A stretch of DNA of 35,413 nucleotides, taken from assembly GCA_949292025.1 (NCBI GenBank), contig CASEYC010000133.1, forward strand, positions 1-35,413. Reading direction: 5' to 3'. The position numbers and the translations under genes are program-made. Positions 16,557-24,178 of the stretch are shown piece by piece. A model generated the notes under the pieces. That model searched no databases and was not told where the DNA came from. It worked only from the letters and a program-made list of their open reading frames with translations. Position 1 is the stretch's first letter, and every line of letters starts with the position of its first letter. This DNA comes from an uncultured Bacteroides sp. Its GTDB lineage: Bacteria > Bacteroidota > Bacteroidia > Bacteroidales > Bacteroidaceae.

Positions 16557-18017
16557 ATGGAACTAAAAAACTTGAAATCGGCCGACGTATTCCGCTACTT
16601 TGAAGAAATATGCCAAGTGCCGCGCCCTTCCAAAAAGGAAGAAAAAATCATTGCCTACCTTCAGAATTTCGGCAAACAGCACGGTTTGGAGACCTTGACC
16701 GACGAAGCGGGTAACATCCTGATGAAAAAGCCTGCCACGCCGGGCATGGAAAACCGGAAGACAGTCGCCCTCCAGGCACATACGGACATGGTGTGCGAAA
16801 AGAACAACGACGTGCAGCATGACTTCCTGAACGACCCCATACAAACCTTCGTGGAAGGCGAGTGGATGAAGGCCAAAGGCACCACCTTGGGGGCGGATAA
16901 CGGCATCGGCATCGCCGCCGCCTTGGCCGTGTTGACGGACACGACCCTTGAACACGGGCCGCTGGAGTGCCTCTTCACCGTAGACGAGGAAACCGGCCTG
17001 ACGGGAGCCTTCGCCTTGAAAGAAGGTTTCATGCACGCGGACATCCTGCTGAACCTCGATTCGGAGGACGAGGGCGAATTGTTCATCGGTTGCGCCGGAG
17101 GCGTGGATTCGGTCGGCGAATTTACCTATCAGGAAGTCGAGGTGCCCCAAGGCTATTTCTACGTCAAGGTGCAAGTGAAGGGCCTGAAAGGCGGACACTC
17201 CGGCAGCGACATCCACCTGGGGCGTGCCAATGCCAACAAGCTGCTGGCCCGCTTCTTGAACCGTGCACGCAAAACGCACGACCTGTACCTGTGCGAAATA
17301 GACGGAGGCAACCTGCGCAACGCCATTGCCCGCGAAGCCCACGCCCTCATAGCCGTGCCCGAAGCCGACAAGCACGCCATCCGCACGGAGCTGAACCTCT
17401 TTGCCGCCGAAGTGGAAGCCGAATATGCCACCAGCGACCCGGACATTGAGTTCCTCCTTGAATCCGAACCGGCATCCGGCAAAGCCATCGACCCGGACAC
17501 CACACGCCGGTTGCTGCAAGCCATACAAGCACTCCCCCACGGAATCATGGCCATGAGCCAAGACATCCCCGGCTTGGTAGAGACCTCCACGAACCTCGCT
17601 TCCGTGAAGATGAAGCCAGGAAACATCATCCGCATCGAGACGAGCCAACGCAGCTCCATCGCCTCTGCCAAGGAAGACATTGCCGCCACGGTGCGCACAG
17701 TGTTCGAGCTGGCCGGTGCCGCCGTTTCCCACAGCGAAGGCTATCCGGGATGGAAACCGAACACACACTCCGAAATCCTGGAAATCGCCACGGCATCTTA
17801 CCGACGCCTGTTCAACACGGAGGCCAAGGTAAAGGCCATCCATGCCGGATTGGAGTGCGGCTTGTTCCTCGACAAGTACCCCACCTTGGACATGATATCC
17901 TTCGGTCCTACCTTGCAAGGCGTACACTCGCCCGACGAGCGGATGCACATCCCCAGCGTGGAGCGTTTCTGGCTGCACCTGACGGACATCTTGAAACACA
18001 TCCCCGAAAAAGCATAA
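16557..18017 (+). CDS. pepD: Aminoacyl-histidine dipeptidase (PepD, M20C family)
   Basis: This 486-residue cytosolic metallopeptidase hydrolyses Xaa-His and some other dipeptides. M20 motifs are in place: the metal ligand His75 and Asp77 in LQAHTDMVCEKN, the bridging Asp114 in GADNGIGIA, and the catalytic/ligand Glu144-Glu145 in FTVDEETGLTG. The later GGHSGSDIHLGRANANK belongs to the dimerisation/lid region, and the last ligand is in the C-terminal LQGVHSPDERMHI. Length and motif order match the M20C dipeptidase D family. There is no signal peptide. The next gene starts 11 bases after the stop, so they are likely co-transcribed. The dipeptides made by the exported S46 enzymes at 830-5168 would be natural substrates after uptake; that link is my inference. 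Confidence 0.92.
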   Translation: MELKNLKSADVFRYFEEICQVPRPSKKEEKIIAYLQNFGKQHGLETLTDEAGNILMKKPATPGMENRKTVALQAHTDMVCEKNNDVQHDFLNDPIQTFVEGEWMKAKGTTLGADNGIGIAAALAVLTDTTLEHGPLECLFTVDEETGLTGAFALKEGFMHADILLNLDSEDEGELFIGCAGGVDSVGEFTYQEVEVPQGYFYVKVQVKGLKGGHSGSDIHLGRANANKLLARFLNRARKTHDLYLCEIDGGNLRNAIAREAHALIAVPEADKHAIRTELNLFAAEVEAEYATSDPDIEFLLESEPASGKAIDPDTTRRLLQAIQALPHGIMAMSQDIPGLVETSTNLASVKMKPGNIIRIETSQRSSIASAKEDIAATVRTVFELAGAAVSHSEGYPGWKPNTHSEILEIATASYRRLFNTEAKVKAIHAGLECGLFLDKYPTLDMISFGPTLQGVHSPDERMHIPSVERFWLHLTDILKHIPEKA

Positions 18018-18028
18018 AGGACATCCGT

Positions 18029-21010
18029 ATGTTAAGCAAATTCAAACTCAACCAGCTTTACTTCAAAGACACCCAGTTCGCCGACCTGATGAAGCGGCGC
18101 ATCTTCAACGTGTTGCTCGTGGCCAATCCCTACGATGCCTTCATGCTGGAAGACGACGGGCGCATCGACGAAAAGATATTCAACGAATATGCTTCCTTGT
18201 CCTTGCGCTATCCGCCCCGCTTCACGCAAGCCACCACGTGCGACGAAGCCTTGGCGCAACTGAACTCCATGACCTACGACTTGGTCATCTGTATGCCGGG
18301 CACGGGCGAAACCGAGATATTCGACACGGCGCGGCGCATCAAGCAAGACTATCCGCACATCCCCATCGTCATACTGACCCCGTTCAGCCACGGGGTGAGC
18401 GAACGCATGGCCGACGAAGACCTCAGCGCCTTTGAATACGTCTTCTGCTGGCTGGGCAACACCGACCTGCTGGTGTCCATCATCAAGCTGATAGAAGACA
18501 AGATGAACCTGGAGCACGACGTCAACCAGGTGGGTGTGCAAGTCATCTTGCTGGTGGAGGACAGCATACGTTTCTACTCCTCCGTATTGCCCAACCTCTA
18601 CAAGTTCGTCCTCCAGCAGAGCCAGGAGTTCAGCACCGAGGCACTGAACGCCCACCAACGCACCTTGCGCATGAGGGGACGGCCCAAAATCGTATTGGCA
18701 CGCACCTATACGGAAGCCTACGACCTCTACGGGAAATACAAGAACAACATACTGGGCGTAATCACCGACGTGCGTTTTCCCAAGACGGAAGGCGGGCCCA
18801 AGGACGGGCTGAGCGGCATCAAGCTCTGTGCGGCCATCCGCAAGGAAGACCCCTTCGTGCCCTTGATTATCCAATCGAGCGAATCGGAGAACGTGGCCTA
18901 CGCCACGAAATACGGCGCTGCTTTCATCGACAAGAACTCCAAGAAGATGGACGTGGACCTGCGACGCACGGTGTCGGCCAACTTCGGCTTCGGCGACTTC
19001 ATTTTCCGCAACCCGGAGACGGGCGAGGAAATAGCCCGCGTGAAGAACCTGAAGGAACTGCAAAACATCCTCTTTGCCGTGCCTGCCGAGTCGTTCCTCT
19101 ACCACATCAGCCACAACCACGTCAGCCGTTGGCTCTACTCGCGCGCCATGTTCCCCATCGCCGAGTTCCTGAAACCCATCACGTGGAACAGCCTGCAAGA
19201 CGTGGATGCCCACCGGCGGCTCATCTTCGAGGCCATCGTGAAGTACCGCAAGATGAAGAACCAAGGCGTGGTGGCCGTCTTCAAGCGCGACCGCTTCGAC
19301 CTCTACTCCAACTTCGCACGCATCGGCGACGGGTCATTGGGAGGCAAGGGGCGCGGCCTGGCCTTCATCGACAACCTGGTGAAGCACCATCCGGACTTTG
19401 AAGAGTTCGAGAACGCACGGGTGGCCATCCCGAAAACAGTGGTGCTCTGCACGGACGTGTTCGACGAGTTCATGGACACGAACAACCTCTACCAAGTGGC
19501 TTTGAGCGACGTGGACGACGACGTCATCCTTCGCTATTTCCTGAAAGCCAAGCTCCCCGACCGGCTGGTGGAGGACTTCTTCACCTTCTTCGACGTGGTG
19601 AAGTCGCCCATTGCCATCCGTTCCTCGTCCTTGCTGGAAGACTCGCACTACCAGCCTTTCGCCGGCATCTACAACACGTACATGATCCCTTATCTGGATG
19701 ACAAATATGAGATGTTGCGTATGCTCTCCGATGCCATCAAGGGAGTGTATGCCTCGGTGTTCTTCCGCGACTCGAAAGCCTACATGCAGGCCACGAGCAA
19801 CGTCATTGACCAGGAGAAGATGGCCGTCATCCTCCAGCAGGTGGTGGGCAACCAATATGGCGACCGCTACTACCCGTCCATGTCGGGCGTGGCACGTTCG
19901 CTCAACTACTACCCCATCGGCGAAGAGAAAGCAGAGGAGGGCATTGTCAACCTGGCCCTCGGCTTGGGCAAGTACATCGTGGACGGAGGCATGACCTTGC
20001 GCTTCTCGCCCTACCATCCCCATCAAGTGCTGCAAACCAGCGAACTGGAGATGGCCTTGCGCGAGACGCAAACCCGATTCTATGCCCTCGACTTGGGCAA
20101 TGCGGGGCACGACTTCTCCATCGACGACGGGTTCAACCTGCTGAAGCTGAACGTGAAGGAAGCCGAGAAGGACGGCGCGCTGAACTACATCGCCTCCACC
20201 TACGACCCGTATGACCAGATTATCCGCGACGGGCTGTATCCCGGCGGACGCAAGGTCATCACCTTTGCCAACATCCTGCAACACGATGTGTTCCCCTTGC
20301 CCCGCATCCTCCAACTGGCCTTGAAATACGGGCAGGAAGAAATGCGCCGCCCCGTGGAGATAGAGTTTGCCGCCACCCTCAACCGCGAGAAGGACAAGAC
20401 CGGCACCTTCTACCTCTTGCAGATACGCCCCATCGTGGACAGCAAGGAGATGCTGGACGAAGACCTCGACCTCATCCCCGACGACCACCTGCTGCTGCGC
20501 TCCCACAACTCCTTGGGACATGGCATCACGGACGACATCTGCGACGTGCTCTACGTGAAGACGCAAGACTACAGCGCCTCGCACAATCCCGAGATTGCCC
20601 GCGAGATAGAGCGCATCAACCAGCAGTTCCTCGACATGAAACGCCACTACATCCTCATCGGGCCGGGACGTTGGGGCAGCAGCGACCCATGGCTGGGCAT
20701 CCCGGTGAAGTGGCCGCACATCTCCGCCGCACGGGTCATTGTTGAAGCGGGACTGACCAACTACCGGGTGGACCCCAGCCAAGGCACGCACTTCTTCCAG
20801 AACCTGACCTCGTTCGGCGTGGGCTACTTCACCATCAATGCCTACATGAACGACGGCATCTACAACCAGGACTTCCTCAACGCGCAACCCGCCGTGCAGG
20901 AAACGCGCTACCTGCGCCATGTCCGGTTCAGCAGTCCTGCCGTGATAAAGATGGACGGCAAGAAGAAGGAAGGCGTGGTGATGCTGCCCTCGCCCGAAGA
21001 AAACAGATAA
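18029..21010 (+). CDS. Tandem receiver-like domains fused to a PEP-synthase-type ATP-grasp domain
   Basis: The start is ATG 18029, 11 bases after pepD, giving 993 residues; the frame is open further upstream only because it shadows pepD. Residues ~25-158 look like a degenerate receiver: the acidic acceptor is replaced in DLVICMPG. Residues ~171-325 look like an intact receiver with Glu177-Asp178 (LLVEDS), acceptor Asp247 (VITDVRFP), Ser283/Ser284 and Lys302. From ~430 to 802 comes the nucleotide-binding domain of PEP synthase/PPDK: GSLGGKGRGLAF (435-446), AIRSSSLLEDS (529-539), FAGIYNTYM, EIEF (777-780) and LQIRPI (797-802). The swivelling phospho-histidine domain and the PEP/pyruvate barrel are absent; instead a ~190-residue tail carries GPGRWGSSDPW (878-888). 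It is thus not a complete PEP synthase. A phosphorylation-controlled kinase or nucleotide-binding regulator is inference. Confidence 0.82.
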   Translation: MLSKFKLNQLYFKDTQFADLMKRRIFNVLLVANPYDAFMLEDDGRIDEKIFNEYASLSLRYPPRFTQATTCDEALAQLNSMTYDLVICMPGTGETEIFDTARRIKQDYPHIPIVILTPFSHGVSERMADEDLSAFEYVFCWLGNTDLLVSIIKLIEDKMNLEHDVNQVGVQVILLVEDSIRFYSSVLPNLYKFVLQQSQEFSTEALNAHQRTLRMRGRPKIVLARTYTEAYDLYGKYKNNILGVITDVRFPKTEGGPKDGLSGIKLCAAIRKEDPFVPLIIQSSESENVAYATKYGAAFIDKNSKKMDVDLRRTVSANFGFGDFIFRNPETGEEIARVKNLKELQNILFAVPAESFLYHISHNHVSRWLYSRAMFPIAEFLKPITWNSLQDVDAHRRLIFEAIVKYRKMKNQGVVAVFKRDRFDLYSNFARIGDGSLGGKGRGLAFIDNLVKHHPDFEEFENARVAIPKTVVLCTDVFDEFMDTNNLYQVALSDVDDDVILRYFLKAKLPDRLVEDFFTFFDVVKSPIAIRSSSLLEDSHYQPFAGIYNTYMIPYLDDKYEMLRMLSDAIKGVYASVFFRDSKAYMQATSNVIDQEKMAVILQQVVGNQYGDRYYPSMSGVARSLNYYPIGEEKAEEGIVNLALGLGKYIVDGGMTLRFSPYHPHQVLQTSELEMALRETQTRFYALDLGNAGHDFSIDDGFNLLKLNVKEAEKDGALNYIASTYDPYDQIIRDGLYPGGRKVITFANILQHDVFPLPRILQLALKYGQEEMRRPVEIEFAATLNREKDKTGTFYLLQIRPIVDSKEMLDEDLDLIPDDHLLLRSHNSLGHGITDDICDVLYVKTQDYSASHNPEIAREIERINQQFLDMKRHYILIGPGRWGSSDPWLGIPVKWPHISAARVIVEAGLTNYRVDPSQGTHFFQNLTSFGVGYFTINAYMNDGIYNQDFLNAQPAVQETRYLRHVRFSSPAVIKMDGKKKEGVVMLPSPEENR

Positions 21011-21027
21011 AGCGACGCGCGGAGGGG

Positions 21028-21498
21028 CTACTTTCCTTCGTCATGATGGAACAGCCGCTCCTCCGCCAGCTGCTCGTACTTCGTCCCCGGCCTGCCGTAG
21101 TTGGCGTAGGGATAAATGGAGATGCCGCCGCGCGGGGTGAAGAGTCCTGTCACCTCGATGTACTTCGGGTCCATCAGCTGTATCAAATCATTGAGGATGA
21201 TGTTCACGCAATCCTCGTGGAAAGCCCCGTGGCTGCGGAAGCTGAAGAGGTAGAGCTTCAAGCTCTTGCTCTCCACCATCCGTATGTCCGGAATGTAGCA
21301 GATGCGGATTTCCGCAAAGTCCGGCTGCCCCGTGATGGGACACAGGCTGGTGAACTCCGGACAGTTGAACCGCACCCAATAGTCACGCTCCGGGTGCTTG
21401 TTGTCGAAGGCCTCCAGCACCTCCGGCGCATAATCCTGACGGTATTCCGTCTTCCGGCCCAAGGCATGGAGCCGGGCACGCAAATCTTCATTCTTCAT
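21028..21498 (-). CDS. queF: preQ0 reductase (NADPH-dependent 7-cyano-7-deazaguanine reductase)
   Basis: QueF reduces the nitrile of preQ0 to the aminomethyl of preQ1 in queuosine synthesis. This 156-residue protein is the short, unimodular type. The catalytic Cys53 lies in [14 protein letters not shown], the acid Asp60 follows, the NADPH-recognition stretch is [13 protein letters not shown] (76-88), and His94 is in GAFHEDCVN. Its ATG lies two bases past the start of the queC stop codon, so the two are translationally linked. The gene converges with the receiver/ATP-grasp gene, with only 17 bases between their stops. Confidence 0.95.
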   Translation of the reverse strand: MKNEDLRARLHALGRKTEYRQDYAPEVLEAFDNKHPERDYWVRFNCPEFTSLCPITGQPDFAEIRICYIPDIRMVESKSLKLYLFSFRSHGAFHEDCVNIILNDLIQLMDPKYIEVTGLFTPRGGISIYPYANYGRPGTKYEQLAEERLFHHDEGK

Positions 21499-21499
21499 A

Positions 21500-22159
21500 T
21501 CAGTTCTTCATTGAAAGATACTTCTCCAGTCCCTCGCGTCTCAGCCGGCACGCCGGGCAGTGTCCGCACCCGTCGCCGGGAATGCCGTTGTAGCAGGTCA
21601 TCGTGTCGCGGCGCACCAAGTCCAATACGCCCAATTCGTCGGCCAAAGCCCACGTCTGCGCCTTGTCCAGCCACATCAGCGGCGTGTGCAGGACAAACTG
21701 ATAGTCCATCGCCAAGTTCAGCGTCACGTTGAGGGACTTGATGAACGAGTCCCGGCAATCGGGATAGCCGCTGTAATCGGTCTGCGACACGCCCGTGACG
21801 ATATGCCGGATGCCACGCTCACGGGCCCAGACGGCAGCCACGCTGAGGAAGAACAGGTTGCGCCCCGGCACAAAGGTATTGGGGCACACCTCGCCGTCGG
21901 GAATCTGCTCGTCCATCGGCATGGACGTATCGGTCAGGGCGTTGTGGCCCAAGGTGCCAATGAGGGGAAGGTCCATCGTCGTGAAGGATACGTCGGCCTT
22001 ATCGGCAATGGCACGCGCCAGTTCCACTTCTTTCTCGTGCTTCTGCCCGTAGCGGAAGCTCAGGGCGTGCACTTCCTTAAATTCACGCTTTGCCCAGAAG
22101 AGGCAAGTGGTCGAGTCCTGCCCACCGCTGAACACGACCAAGGATGATTCGTTTGTCAT
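21500..22159 (-). CDS. queC: 7-cyano-7-deazaguanine (preQ0) synthase
   Basis: QueC converts CDG to preQ0 using ATP and ammonia. The 219-residue sequence has the PP-loop SGGQDSTT (11-18) and the C-terminal zinc site Cys189, Cys198, Cys201 and Cys204 within [28 protein letters not shown] and [14 protein letters not shown] are also typical. It is followed immediately by queF. Upstream of it lies a 237-base spacer filled with hairpin repeats, then yhhQ on the same strand. It may be read through from the riboswitch-controlled yhhQ promoter; I find no clear TAnnTTTG element in the spacer itself. Confidence 0.96.
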   Translation of the reverse strand: MTNESSLVVFSGGQDSTTCLFWAKREFKEVHALSFRYGQKHEKEVELARAIADKADVSFTTMDLPLIGTLGHNALTDTSMPMDEQIPDGEVCPNTFVPGRNLFFLSVAAVWARERGIRHIVTGVSQTDYSGYPDCRDSFIKSLNVTLNLAMDYQFVLHTPLMWLDKAQTWALADELGVLDLVRRDTMTCYNGIPGDGCGHCPACRLRREGLEKYLSMKN

Positions 22160-22188
22160 ATACGTTTATATAAATGATAATTTATCGT

Positions 22189-22273
22189 TGTAGGGGCGGG
22201 GCTTGCCCCCGCCCTGAATAGGGGCGACCGCAAGGGTCGCCCCTACACGTTTAACATTGCGGGCAAAGCCCGC
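22189..22273. repeat. REP-like element with nested GC-rich hairpins
   Basis: TGTAGGGGCG (22189-22198) and CGCCCCTACA (22238-22247) form an outer inverted pair. Inside are two hairpins: GGGCGGGG/CCCCGCCC (22194-22201/22107-type arms at 22207-22214) and GGGGCGACC/GGTCGCCCC (22221-22229/22235-22243). A third hairpin, GCGGGC-AAA-GCCCGC, is at 22259-22273. Elements with the GTAGGGGCGACC core are a recurrent non-coding repeat in several bacterial phyla. It lies between queC and yhhQ and would be transcribed in any readthrough RNA. Confidence 0.8.
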
Positions 22274-22287
22274 TAAATTCCTATTTG

Positions 22288-22337
22288 TCCGTCATCCCTC
22301 CGTTATCCCTCCGTTATCCCTCCGTTTCAAGATAGGA
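22288..22337. repeat. GGGATAACGGA-type minisatellite, copy 2
   Basis: On the minus strand the leader CTATCTTGAAACGGA is followed by three 11-base units of the GGGATAACGGA type, the last with GATGACGGA. Units lie at 22288-22298, 22299-22309 and 22310-22320, and the leader at 22321-22337. It shares both leader and unit with copy 1 at 14206-14285. Confidence 0.85.
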
Positions 22338-22396
22338 GAAACAGCGGGGAGACAGCCTTCCGGTGAAGGGCGAAATACGGACAAGAGACGGAGAAA

Positions 22397-23077
22397 TTAC
22401 AAGTCGCGTATCTTCCAAATCTTATAGGAAATGCCCTCGTCATAGACGTCGCTGCCGTCGATGCGCTTGACGTAACGGACCACGCGGACAGTGACAGGCA
22501 GAATGATGACCTCGTACAGGGATTTGAGCACGATTTGCAGGACCATCATCACGGCCAGTTCTTGCCAGGCTATGACGCCCCCAAAGGCAATGGGGAAGAA
22601 CAGCAACGAGTCCGCCGTCTCGCCCACCACGGTGGAGGCGATGGCACGCATGGAGAAGTGCCGCCCGCCGCTGCGCAGCTTCATGCGGCTCATCACGTAG
22701 GCGTTGAGGAACGACCCCACGAGGAAAGCCGCCAGACTGGCCGCCACGATGCGGGGCGCCATGCCGAAGACGAAGTTGAAGTGCTCGGCTCCCGTCCAGA
22801 ACGGAGCAGGAGGAAGGGCCACGGCCACCAGTCCCAACGACACGACGAAGAAGTTCATCGCGAAGCCCGTCCAGATGATGAGCCTTGCCTTGCGGAAGCC
22901 CCACACCTCGGCGATGCAGTCGTTGATGATGTAAGAAATCGGGAAGACCAGCAGGCCGGCAGTGACTGTCAGCCCGCAAAGGGTGATGACCTTGGTTTCA
23001 AGCAGATTGGCCGCAATGAGGCATACGTTGAAGAGGATGCCCAGCAGCATGAAGGGTACAGATACTGTCTGTTTCAT
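22397..23077 (-). CDS. yhhQ: Queuosine precursor transporter (YhhQ/VUT family)
   Basis: This 226-residue inner-membrane protein has about six hydrophobic helices. The family signature is clear: LLETKVITL near the first helix, FPISYIINDCIAEVWGFRKAR (centred ~52), and GETADSLLFFPIAF (~152-165). YhhQ proteins import preQ0/preQ1 or queuine-like bases without a dedicated ECF ATPase. Its leader carries the preQ1-I riboswitch candidate directly in front of the start codon, and queC and queF follow on the same strand. The gene therefore belongs to a queuosine uptake/synthesis set. Its ATG at 23077 is preceded by AGGA with a 4-base spacer, a better Shine-Dalgarno than the other genes here show. Confidence 0.93.
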   Translation of the reverse strand: MKQTVSVPFMLLGILFNVCLIAANLLETKVITLCGLTVTAGLLVFPISYIINDCIAEVWGFRKARLIIWTGFAMNFFVVSLGLVAVALPPAPFWTGAEHFNFVFGMAPRIVAASLAAFLVGSFLNAYVMSRMKLRSGGRHFSMRAIASTVVGETADSLLFFPIAFGGVIAWQELAVMMVLQIVLKSLYEVIILPVTVRVVRYVKRIDGSDVYDEGISYKIWKIRDL

Positions 23078-23080
23078 TGT

Positions 23081-23116
23081 TTCCTGTTTTTTACGTGGTT
23101 AAGCTGGAATACACGG
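23081..23116 (-). promoter_or_regulatory. Candidate preQ1-I riboswitch controlling yhhQ
   Basis: On the minus strand, stem P1 is CGTG (23115-23112) with CACG (23097-23094). The 14-base loop contains TTCCAG then CTTAAC, and an A-rich tail (TAAAAAA) follows P1. The tail CAGGAA (23086-23081) can pair with loop TTCCAG (23109-23104) apart from one A-A mismatch, giving the H-type pseudoknot of preQ1-I aptamers. The loop CAG, the TAAC before P1's 3' strand and the A-rich tail resemble the Thermoanaerobacter aptamer, which also has a mismatch in P2. The P2 strand includes the AGGA ribosome-binding sequence four bases before the ATG, so ligand binding would block translation. The gene served is a queuosine precursor transporter. 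Confidence 0.65.
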
Positions 23117-23142
23117 AGGATGCACCCGGCGGGCACAGCCTC
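23116..23142 (-). other. Leader hairpin directly 5' of the riboswitch candidate
   Basis: Twenty-seven bases fold into a hairpin with 11 pairs (two G-U), one mismatch and a three-base GCC loop: arms GAGG-C-TGTGCCC and GGGTGCA-T-CCTC on the minus strand. It abuts P1 of the aptamer without spacer, so the two helices could stack. Whether it is part of the switch is unknown. Confidence 0.6.
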
Positions 23143-23160
23143 GTCCCATAAAATCGGGCG

Positions 23161-23168
23161 CAAAGGTA
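23161..23168 (-). promoter_or_regulatory. -7 element of the yhhQ promoter
   Basis: The minus strand reads TACCTTTG, with TTGG 19 bases upstream as a -33-like element. Transcription would begin near 23153, giving a leader of about 76 nt that contains the hairpin and the aptamer. It is divergent to the EamA-gene promoter 33 bases away. Confidence 0.7.
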
Positions 23169-23177
23169 AGCGAAGTT

Positions 23178-23209
23178 TTTGGAACAGCCAAGGAGATTAT
23201 GTACCTTTG
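23178..23209 (+). promoter_or_regulatory. Promoter of the EamA transporter gene
   Basis: TTTG at 23178-23181 and TACCTTTG at 23202-23209 are 20 bases apart, a full match to the Bacteroides -33/-7 arrangement. The -7 element is 29 bases before ATG 23239. An earlier in-frame ATG at 23179 lies inside this promoter and is therefore unlikely. Confidence 0.8.
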
Positions 23210-23238
23210 CGCGTTTTTTGAATATAAAAGGTATAGAT

Positions 23239-24162
23239 ATGAATGCAGACAAACTGAAAGGTTTCATCTATGGCCTGTTGACGTCGGTGACGTTCGGCCT
23301 CATCCCCTTGTTCACCCTGCCCTTGATGCAGAAAGGGCTGGCATCGGATTCCATCTTGTTCTATCGCTTCATCACGGCCACCCTGGCATTGGGCACGATG
23401 ATGCTGGTCAAAGGCGAGTCGTTCCGCATCTCCTGGCGGGACGTGCCGCTGCTCGTGGTGATGGCCATGTTTTATACGGCCTCGTCCATGTTCCTGCTCT
23501 ATGGCTACGAGGTGATGGGGGCGGGCGTGGCAACGACGCTGCACTTCACCTACCCCATCTTCACCACGCTGCTGATGCTCGTGCTGTTCCGCGAGAAGGC
23601 GTCATGGGTGACGTGGCTGGCCATCATCCTGGCCGTGGGAGGCGTGGCGCGGCTGTCCTTGCAAGGGACGTCGCTGAAGCTTGACCCGTGGGGCGTCTTC
23701 ATCGTGCTGCTGTCCGCCGTGGGCTATGCCAGCTACATCGTGTCGGTCAACAAGTCGCGCCTGAAGGACCTGCACAGCCGCAAGCTCGCCTTCTATGTCT
23801 TCCTGTTCACGGCCCTGACGTTCACGGTGAAGAATGGCGTGCAGCAGAGTTTCCAGCCCCTGCCGGACCTGGCAAGCGTGGGCCTCGTCCTGCTGCTGGC
23901 CGTGGCGCCGACGGTCATTTCCAACATCACGCTGCTGCTGGCCGTGCGCCACATCGGCGGCACGCTGACCTCCATCCTCGGCGCCTTGGAGCCCATGACG
24001 GCCGTGGTCATCGGCGCCTGTGTGTTCGGCGAAGCGTTCACGGTGACGGAGGCGGTGGGCATCGCCCTGATTCTGACAGCCGTGGTGCTGGTCATCCTGA
24101 CGAACCGCATCAAGGAAGGCGTGGACACGGTGATGAAGCGCATCCGGCCACGGCACGCCTGA
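23239..24162 (+). CDS. EamA/DMT-family transporter
   Basis: From ATG 23239 the product has 307 residues and about ten transmembrane helices in two EamA repeats. The first repeat starts FIYGLLTSVTFGLIPLFTLPLM and ends at LAIILAVGGVARLSL; the second starts DPWGVFIVLLSAVGYASYIV and ends EAVGIALILTAVVLVILTNR. The GALEPMTAVVIGACVFGE segment near residue 265 is typical of the second repeat. DMT proteins export or exchange small metabolites; the substrate cannot be predicted. The gene is divergent from the queuosine transporter and converges on the histidine kinase gene with a 16-base gap. Confidence 0.9.
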   Translation: MNADKLKGFIYGLLTSVTFGLIPLFTLPLMQKGLASDSILFYRFITATLALGTMMLVKGESFRISWRDVPLLVVMAMFYTASSMFLLYGYEVMGAGVATTLHFTYPIFTTLLMLVLFREKASWVTWLAIILAVGGVARLSLQGTSLKLDPWGVFIVLLSAVGYASYIVSVNKSRLKDLHSRKLAFYVFLFTALTFTVKNGVQQSFQPLPDLASVGLVLLLAVAPTVISNITLLLAVRHIGGTLTSILGALEPMTAVVIGACVFGEAFTVTEAVGIALILTAVVLVILTNRIKEGVDTVMKRIRPRHA

Positions 24163-24178
24163 CCCCGGCTTCCCCCGT

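Noticed and set aside
17750-18028. Extension of the receiver/ATP-grasp gene by 93 codons upstream
   Set aside because: It overlaps the 3' end of pepD in another frame. ATG 18029 gives a natural start 11 bases after the pepD stop.
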